Source: Streptomyces sp. RPT161
GTDB taxonomy: Bacteria > Actinomycetota > Actinomycetes > Streptomycetales > Streptomycetaceae
Direction: 5' to 3'
NCBI RefSeq assembly: GCF_027533845.1
Contig: NZ_JAPZVN010000010.1
Coordinates: 124,001-188,000 of the forward strand
DNA length: 64,000 nucleotides
Shown: positions 62,170 through 64,000 of the stretch, piece by piece
How the letters are laid out: every line of letters begins with the position of its first letter
Position numbering within the stretch: position 1 is the stretch's first letter
The notes under the pieces: generated by a model
What the model saw: only the letters and a program-made list of their open reading frames with translations
Told to the model about the DNA's origin: nothing
The model's database searches: none
Position numbers and translations under genes: made by a program

Positions 62170-62300
62170 CGGGCAGCGAGGGGCACCACGTCTGCGGAAC
62201 CTGCCGCAGCTGCGTGGCCAGCCGCCGCCACCGGTGCCGCAACACCGTCGGGCTCGGCATCGCCGAGACGGCGCGTTCGCCGAATGGGCTCAGCGTTCGG
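62170..62300 (+). pseudogene. Zinc alcohol dehydrogenase fragment
   Basis: A plus-strand frame reads CGTCRSCVASRRHRCRNTVG with LGI, the four-Cys structural zinc loop of medium-chain dehydrogenases (C..C..C.......C), then in another frame RRDGAFAEW, the next conserved stretch (DGAFAEY). Only this lobe remains. Confidence 0.55.
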
Positions 62301-62344
62301 GTCCGTAGCGACTGTCTTCCTGCGTATCAGCCAGAGGGGAGGTG

Positions 62345-63035
62345 GCGGTTGGAGCAACGTCACCTACTACACCGCCAACGTCGGCGTCCGCTCAGCCACC
62401 ATCGACCCCTACGGCCCCGAGGGCCGAGCCCGCATCCGCGAACTCCTGCGCGAGGCGGACACCTTCCACGCCAACCGCCGCCCCGGTTACCTGGAAAAGA
62501 TCGGCCTGAGCGCCGAGGAAGCCGCCGCCATCCGCCCCGGCATCATCCACGTCAGCATCTCCCTGGCCGGCGAAACCGGCCACTGGGCCCGACGCGTCGG
62601 CTTCGACCAGACCGCCGGAGCCCTCAGCGGCATCATGCTCGCCGAGGGCGAGAACGGCGCCCCCGCCCTGCCCGCCATCAGCGTCGTCAACGACTACGTC
62701 CTCTCGTGGCTGGCCACCACCGGCATCATCGCCGCGCTGATGCGCCGAGCCACCGAAGGCGGCAGCTACCGCGTCACACTCAACCTCAGGCGCGTCTCCG
62801 CGTGGATCCTCAGCCTCGGACTCTTCGACCGCGCCTACGCCACGAGGTCGCTGGTACCGGCGGACCCGACTCCCCACACGCCTACCTCGACCCCGACACC
62901 TTCACCGCCGACACCCCCTGCGGCCACTACCAGGGCGTCACCGACCAAGTCGTCATGTCCCGCACCCCCGGCAGCTTCCGCACCGTCCTGGTACCCCGCG
63001 GCAGCAGCCAACTCCTTTGGCTCCGCAAGCACTAG
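62345..63035 (+). pseudogene. Type III CoA-transferase, truncated and frameshifted
   Basis: Frame 1: VGVRSATIDPYGPEGRARIR, ADTFHANRRPGYLEKIGLSA, AAIRPGIIHVSISLAGETGH, VVNDYVLSWLATTGIIAALM. Near 62845 it shifts to TPCGHYQGVTDQVVMSRTPG with VLVPRGSSQLLW, ending TAG at 63033-63035. This is a CaiB/BaiF-type enzyme that moves CoA between acids. The N-terminal part with the CoA site is missing. Confidence 0.7.
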
Positions 63036-63225
63036 GCGCCCAGCTCCGCGCCGAGGACCACGAGATCAAGGACGAGCGCATCGCCCGGCTGCTCCCGCTC
63101 AAGGACCGGCTCATCAACTTCCTGGGCCCGCTCCGTTCAACATCAAGGCCAGCGGTCCCGGCCAGGACCTGCGCCCGCTGCGTAACCCGGGCGAGCTTGA
63201 GGAAGTCGAGGAACTGCCGGATGGT
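63036..63225 (+). mobile_element. Tn3-family transposase C-terminal relic
   Basis: LGAQLRAEDHEIKDERIARL with LPLKDRLINFLGP, then in a shifted frame FNIKASGPGQDLRPLRNPGE with LEE. Tn3-type transposases of actinobacteria end with this pattern (IARLSP L...IN.LGRYSF.......LRPLRDP). It abuts the CoA-transferase relic on the left and the reductase relic on the right. Confidence 0.65.
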
Positions 63226-63547
63226 GGTGATCCCGCCGCCGCCGAGCCGGACATCCTTGCCCTGCGCCGCTCCCCGCGCCCGTTCGAGGACCGGCCGGGC
63301 CGCCGTCGACGAAATGGAATGTGGTGTCTGACAGCGTGAACGACGGACGCTTGTGGTGGGTCATGACGAACGCCGGTGGGCGGAACGGGGGCTCCTCTCC
63401 CCACCAGCCGCGCCAGTCATGGTCCTGCCACGGCCCGCACTGTGGCCCGAACTTGTTGCGGCCCATGATCTCGGCACCGATGTTGCGTGCGAAGTCCCGC
63501 GTGAAGTAGTCGTCGAGGCCCCGACTCCCACCGGGATCCGTGCGCAT
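63218..63547 (-). pseudogene. RibD/DHFR-like reductase fragment
   Basis: From about 63547: LDDYFTRDFARNIGAEIMGR, NKFGPQCGPWQDHDWRGWWG, FVMTHHKRPSFTLSDTTFHF with VDGG. A shift near 63305 leads into LERARGAAQGKDVRLGGGGI and TTIRQFLD, after which the sequence is Tn3-derived. These are dihydrofolate reductase-family (YwjB/RibD C-terminal) motifs, including the NADPH GGG loop. The C-terminal strand region is lost. Confidence 0.75.
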
Positions 63548-63720
63548 GGGCCAGCTCCTGTTTTCTCGTCAGGTCCCGTCGCGTCCTCGTCTGGCAAGGC
63601 GCCCCACACCATGGCGTCCAACGGGACGCGACCGGATCGGCAGCGACCCCACAACTTCCAACGCGCCAGCAGCCGCCCCGCTGGTGGAGTCAGCTGCTCC
63701 GTGGCGAACGTTTCTGGGTG

Positions 63721-64000
63721 TCAGGCTTGCACAGTGGGCCGGACGACGATCTCGCTGATGTCGATGCCGACGGGCTGCTCGATCGCGTAACCGATCGCGG
63801 ATGCGATGGCTGAGGGCGGGATGGCAATCTCGTCGCGCTGTCGGACAGCCGCCGCTGCTGCTTCGGGACTCCCCCCCTTGCCCACGCCCTCAGTGTGGGT
63901 GAACCCCGGTGAGACGAGGGTGACCCGCAGGTGCGGCCCCGACTCCTGCCTCAGGCCCTCGGTCAGCACCTTCACCGCCGTCTTGGTGGCCGCGTAGACG
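63721..64000 (-). CDS. Short-chain dehydrogenase, C-terminal part (runs off the window)
   Basis: The last about 93 residues of an [23 protein letters not shown] gives the catalytic Y-A-A-T-K, then [15 protein letters not shown] and [17 protein letters not shown], ending PTVQA at 63721. The N-terminal cofactor domain lies beyond base 64000. The ending EIVVRPTVQ is typical of the YdfG/clavulanate-type SDR group. Substrate unknown. Confidence 0.85.
   Translation of the reverse strand, partial: VYAATKTAVKVLTEGLRQESGPHLRVTLVSPGFTHTEGVGKGGSPEAAAAAVRQRDEIAIPPSAIASAIGYAIEQPVGIDISEIVVRPTVQA

Noticed and set aside
1-64000. CRISPR arrays, tRNA, rRNA and riboswitches
   Set aside because: No regularly spaced direct repeats, cloverleaf-like sequences with CCA-end features or recognised aptamer cores were seen by eye; short ones could be missed.

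Overview
High-GC actinobacterial DNA, most likely Streptomyces or a close relative: nearly every recognisable coding frame has G/C-rich third positions, starts are often GTG behind GGAGG-type ribosome binding sites, and the protein families (DUF1707, AfsR/SARP regulator, ECF41 sigma factor, XRE-TPR regulator, CsbD, short hydrophobic protein ending WYRW) are typical of that group. No rRNA, tRNA, ribosomal-protein or other core genes were seen. The mix of secreted proteins, regulators, lone enzymes, insertion sequences and many broken genes points to an accessory or chromosome-arm region.

Layout. 0.2-1.8 kb: a lipoprotein and a secreted protein with EXORDIUM-like C-terminal motifs. 2.3-6.1 kb: a tight five-gene minus-strand operon (58-aa peptide, unknown 237-aa protein, two paralogous unknown proteins, serine hydrolase of the beta-lactamase fold) joined by 4-bp start/stop overlaps; this is the best candidate for an undescribed biosynthetic system. 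6.5-7.5 kb: Ku end-joining protein. 8.2-13.1 kb: metallo-beta-lactamase-fold protein, ECF41 sigma factor with an AhpD/CMD-family partner, and a Tat-exported GH99-like enzyme with a trefoil domain. 13.5-14.1 kb: ruined MazF-type toxin-antitoxin pair. 14-24.9 kb: secreted proteins, two methyltransferases, DUF1707 protein, C45 Ntn-hydrolase and several relics. 25-29 kb: dnaE relic, amber-interrupted membrane protein, csbD, hydrophobic protein. 29.3-35.9 kb: isochorismatase-like protein, FAD monooxygenase, DUF3291, an IS630 relic, APH-like kinase, and a divergent marR/phenolic acid decarboxylase pair sharing a 31-bp palindrome. 36.0-39.7 kb: a composite transposon with an 8-bp target duplication, carrying an opal-interrupted dehydrogenase and an SDR. 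40-45.6 kb: ATPase/recombinase-like regulatory operon divergent from an XRE-TPR/YdcF/WbqC cassette. 46.3-46.7 kb: a small protein that reads as a coactosin-like ADF-H domain, the most surprising single gene. 47-54 kb: PIG-L deacetylase, IS5 relic, SARP regulator, two coupled secreted proteins. 54.5-59 kb: IS630 relic, second (truncated) Ku, YciI and HNH genes and several frameshifted small genes. 59.9-62 kb: a TetR-type regulator divergent from an FAD hydroxylase. 62-64 kb: relics of alcohol dehydrogenase, CoA-transferase, Tn3 transposase and RibD-type reductase, then an SDR running off the end.

The window contains many genes with one frameshift or one nonsense codon. They may be true decay in a mobile region or base-calling errors; raw-read inspection would separate the two. 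Family names are given from memory of motifs, with no database search.
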